A stretch of DNA of 8,597 nucleotides, from positions 1 through 8,597 of the forward strand of contig JALGTI010000113.1 of NCBI GenBank assembly GCA_029821455.1, written 5' to 3'. Under the pieces are notes generated by a model, which had not been told where the DNA came from, made no database searches, and was given only the letters and a program-made list of their open reading frames with translations. Positions 6,715 to 8,597 of the stretch are shown one piece after another (position 1 is the first letter of the stretch; the number at the start of each line of letters is the position of its first letter). This stretch comes from Candidatus Zipacnadia bacterium (GTDB taxonomy: Bacteria > Armatimonadota > Zipacnadia > Zipacnadales > Zipacnadaceae). The position numbers and the translations under genes were made by a program.

Positions 6715-6776
6715 GACAGGCATCCTTGGCCTTCGACAAGCTCAGGCCATGGTGAGCCTGTCGAACCATGCCTGTC
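6715..6776 (+). repeat. Long imperfect hairpin repeat directly after gyrA, possible terminator
   Basis: Outer arms GACAGGCAT (6715-6723) and ATGCCTGTC (6768-6776) pair perfectly over 9 bp. Inner arms TTCGACAAGCTCA (6732-6744) and TGAGCCTGTCGAA (6753-6765) pair over 13 bp with one mismatch, around an 8-nt loop. The inner part resembles TTCGACA/TGTCGAA palindromes widespread in intergenic DNA of some environmental bacteria. Starting at the base after the gyrA stop, it could stabilise the 3' end or end transcription, but only a short T-run (6781-6784) follows, so intrinsic termination is weakly supported. Confidence 0.7.
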
Positions 6777-6786
6777 CAGCTTTTCG

Positions 6787-6809
6787 CGTGGCGCAGGCGT
6801 CTCGCCTGT
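6787..6809. repeat. Short palindromic repeat (GCAGGCG type)
   Basis: CAGGCG (6794-6799) and CGCCTG (6803-6808) flank a TCT loop. The leading CGTGGCGCAGGC (6787-6798) recurs exactly at 8485-8496, and the palindrome recurs in degenerate form at 8431-8447 (14 of 17 bases identical). This marks it as a mobile or amplified intergenic repeat and not gene sequence. Confidence 0.6.
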
Positions 6810-6819
6810 CAGGGCCTCA

Positions 6820-6868
6820 CCCCCTCCCACCAAGATGTGGGTAAAGCATAGCCTTGCAGGAGAGGGGG
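6820..6868. repeat. GC-rich inverted repeat
   Basis: CCCCCTC (6820-6826) pairs perfectly with GAGGGGG (6862-6868) across about 35 bases. It lies in the gap between gyrA and the secreted-protein gene (6715-7103), which otherwise contains only repeat pieces. No coding region is supported there. Confidence 0.45.
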
Positions 6869-6911
6869 AGGTCACTACAGCTTCACGAGCCACATAGGAC
6901 CGGCCTTTCCT

Positions 6912-6937
6912 CCCTCCCTACTTGCCCTGAGCCCGCC
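6912..6937 (+). repeat. Shared intergenic block, first copy
   Basis: This 26-base block starting CCCTCCCTACTTGCCCTGAG matches 8572-8597 at 25 of 26 positions, differing only at 6934 (C) versus 8594 (T). The second copy is cut by the window end, so the real match may be longer. Nearby GTAGGAAGG (6943-6951) can pair with CCTCCCTAC (6913-6921) with one mismatch, suggesting another hairpin. Confidence 0.7.
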
Positions 6938-7103
6938 CAAGGGTAGGAAGGGGGCCAGGGGGTAGGTTAGCCGTGCCTCCCCACCACACCCTTTGTTACG
7001 CGAAGCAGGGAACTCTCCCACCCTCCGCGAATACATCCCTAGCACGAAGGTTAGTTATTGTCAGCCATTGTTACCATTAGTAGCTTTGACGGAGGAGTTG
7101 GCC

Positions 7104-8405
7104 ATGAGCAGCAAGTGCTATCGCAAGTTTGCTCCGGTAGTAGCTGTATTGTTGGCCATCGCGATAGAAGGAGTGAGCGCGTTGAGCGCAGACGAAACAT
7201 CCGGCATGACCGCCCAGTTGCCGCAAATCACCACGACACTCGAGTTGGTAAGCGACAATGTAGCCAGCAACGTTATACACGGCTGGCAAACCAATCGCAT
7301 CATCAAGTACGATGGTCTGCTGTACGCGAGCGGGGATGCCATCCAACCGAACGAGAGGGACTTCTGGGACCACAGTGGCATTTTCTTCCGGCGCAATCCT
7401 GCGGGCCAGTGGACTGAAGCAGGGCCCTTGCCGTACAACCCGTACACTATGTTAGTTGGCCCTGAAGGTCGTTTTTGGGCTGTCGCACCGTCAGCTTACA
7501 GCAATGCTCATGTCTACCACATGAGCAGGGCGCTGGACTTTGATAGCTTCCAAGAAGTACACAACGGCACTTGTTCATACCTGGGAGCTAGCGTCAGCCC
7601 CGAGGGCAACTTCCTAGTCCTTTACGCCGAGCGCACCGACTTCCAAATCAACGTTCCCAACGCAGTCATCGCGGCGTTCTACGACCAGCCGACAGGCCAG
7701 TGGTACACGAGCCGCCTGGTAACCCCGGAAGGCCGATACGGCTATGAGGGCATCATACTGCGGGGCCGCAAGGCGCTGGCTGTCCTCAACTCCGCGATTG
7801 CAGATGCGAAGGCAAATCCCACTCCTCCTCATTACAACTGGCGCCACGTCCGCCTGGCGCGCTGTGATGACCTGACCAAGGGCGAATGGATCAACCAGGG
7901 CTGGCTAATGTCCGAGTTTGGTTCTACCAGCCTTCAGGACCTAATGGTAGGCCCGGACGGTAACGCTTACCTGGCCTACGGCCACGTCGGAGGAAGCACA
8001 TACGAAGAGGCGAGCAGCAAACCGTTCTTACACTATATCGCGCGCATCAGGGACGACCTGAGCGTGGAGACTTTTCCCACCGGGATAAGTGCCGCTGCCA
8101 CCCGTATACTGGTGGACAGCAAGGGGGGCTGGCACCTTGTGGGCCACCCCAGCTCCGGCGGCAACCTGCACCTATGGGACCTCGACCCTGACGAAGGCTT
8201 CCAGGCTGTTACCGAGTACGAGCTTCCTGGCACCGACATTCTGGAGGGGTACGTCATCCACACGCTCCGGCCCGAGAGGTTCGGTGGTGAGGATGACGGA
8301 GATACGGTCCATCTACTAACCGCTCATTATATCGCCGCCAACGACGCAGAAGCCAAACACGCCGAGCTTTGGCACGCATACTTCCAGCTCCCAGTCGGTG
8401 ACTGA
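7104..8405 (+). CDS. Secreted protein of unknown function, probably beta-propeller-like
   Basis: The chosen start at 7104 gives 433 residues. GGAGGAG (7091-7097) lies six bases upstream and the protein then begins with a classical signal peptide: basic MSSKCYRK, hydrophobic FAPVVAVLLAIAI, and small residues ending VSA-LSA (likely cleavage after residue 26 or 29). An earlier in-frame start at 6993 would bury the signal and has no visible ribosome binding site. The mature part holds at least four strand-like repeats of the form hhV-x-P/S-x-G followed by hydrophobic/aromatic residues: MLVGPEGRFWAV (116-127), ASVSPEGNFLVL (162-173), LMVGPDGNAYLA (280-291) and ILVDSKGGWHLV (335-346). Such a pattern is typical of BNR/sialidase-like or other beta-propellers, but no catalytic signature is recognisable, so activity is unknown. 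No lipobox or C-terminal membrane anchor is seen. It is separated from gyrA by repeat-filled DNA and is probably not part of that operon. Confidence 0.85.
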   Translation: MSSKCYRKFAPVVAVLLAIAIEGVSALSADETSGMTAQLPQITTTLELVSDNVASNVIHGWQTNRIIKYDGLLYASGDAIQPNERDFWDHSGIFFRRNPAGQWTEAGPLPYNPYTMLVGPEGRFWAVAPSAYSNAHVYHMSRALDFDSFQEVHNGTCSYLGASVSPEGNFLVLYAERTDFQINVPNAVIAAFYDQPTGQWYTSRLVTPEGRYGYEGIILRGRKALAVLNSAIADAKANPTPPHYNWRHVRLARCDDLTKGEWINQGWLMSEFGSTSLQDLMVGPDGNAYLAYGHVGGSTYEEASSKPFLHYIARIRDDLSVETFPTGISAAATRILVDSKGGWHLVGHPSSGGNLHLWDLDPDEGFQAVTEYELPGTDILEGYVIHTLRPERFGGEDDGDTVHLLTAHYIAANDAEAKHAELWHAYFQLPVGD

Positions 8406-8597
8406 AAGCATGAGTGCGTAACTTGCCCGCGCAGACGTCTCGCTTGCAGTCGTAGGACAGGCATCCATTCCTATCCATAGCTATCGTGGCGCAGGCTTCC
8501 AGGCTGCGAGGACTTGGGGCAAGCTGGAAGCTTGCCTCTACAAGAGAGGTTTAGTCGCGCAGCCCAGTTCCCCCTCCCTACTTGCCCTGAGCCTGCC
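8406..8597. repeat. Second intergenic repeat mosaic, cut by window end
   Basis: This gene-free stretch holds, in order, a degenerate palindrome GCAGACGTCTCGCTTGC (8431-8447), a 17-base block (8450-8466) identical to 6709-6725, CGTGGCGCAGGC (8485-8496) identical to 6787-6798, a hairpin GGCAAGC/GCTTGCC (8518-8524 and 8530-8536), and a 26-base block (8572-8597) matching 6912-6937. Three shared blocks keep the same order in both mosaics with different spacing. No coding region is supported here. Confidence 0.75.

Noticed and set aside
6615..6893. 92-codon - strand frame across the gyrA 3' end and the repeats
   Set aside because: It overlaps gyrA and is built from palindromic repeat DNA, so it is not a plausible gene.
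6993..7103. Upstream in-frame start of the secreted protein
   Set aside because: It lacks a clear ribosome binding site and would place 37 residues before a textbook signal peptide. The ATG at 7104 has GGAGGAG at ideal spacing.

Overview
The window carries the DNA gyrase operon core, gyrB followed by gyrA on the + strand. Divergent from it on the - strand is a large, truncated Ski2/Hel308-like superfamily 2 helicase gene. Downstream of gyrA is a secreted protein of unknown function that looks like a beta-propeller. The DNA is moderately GC-rich. A short GyrB without the proteobacterial insertion, a GAAC-N4-GTTC type LexA box and GC-rich palindromic interspersed repeats between genes fit a free-living bacterium outside the Proteobacteria. 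The style of the repeats and proteins suggests Chloroflexota (Dehalococcoidia-like), but this is an inference and no marker here fixes the taxonomy.

Layout: (1) 1-1590, - strand, N-terminal 530 codons of the helicase, running off the left edge. (2) 1591-2094, divergent control region. A near-consensus sigma70-type promoter for the helicase has a perfect SOS (LexA) palindrome filling its 17-bp spacer. About 220 bp with no recognisable feature follow, then a strong extended -10 promoter for gyrB and a structured leader of about 190 nt. (3) 2095-4053 gyrB. (4) 4054-4224, a 171-bp spacer holding a 67-bp element built of two 20-nt palindromes inside terminal inverted repeats. (5) 4225-6714 gyrA. 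(6) 6715-7103, a patchwork of palindromic repeat pieces, one of which overlaps the gyrA stop codon. (7) 7104-8405, a secreted repeat-rich protein. (8) 8406-8597, a second patchwork sharing blocks with the one after gyrA.

Functionally, GyrB (ATPase plus TOPRIM) and GyrA (cleavage-religation plus DNA-wrapping C-terminal domain) form the A2B2 gyrase that introduces negative supercoils. The helicase is most plausibly a DNA-repair or fork-processing enzyme induced by DNA damage. The most notable points are the LexA box inside the helicase promoter, a leucine at the GyrA position equivalent to E. coli Ser83 (the classical quinolone-resistance position), a valine at a usually lysine position in the GyrB TOPRIM domain, a structured gyrB leader with mutually exclusive hairpins, and related repeat mosaics on both sides of the secreted-protein gene. 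I see no CRISPR array, tRNA, rRNA, transposase or clear novel multi-gene system.
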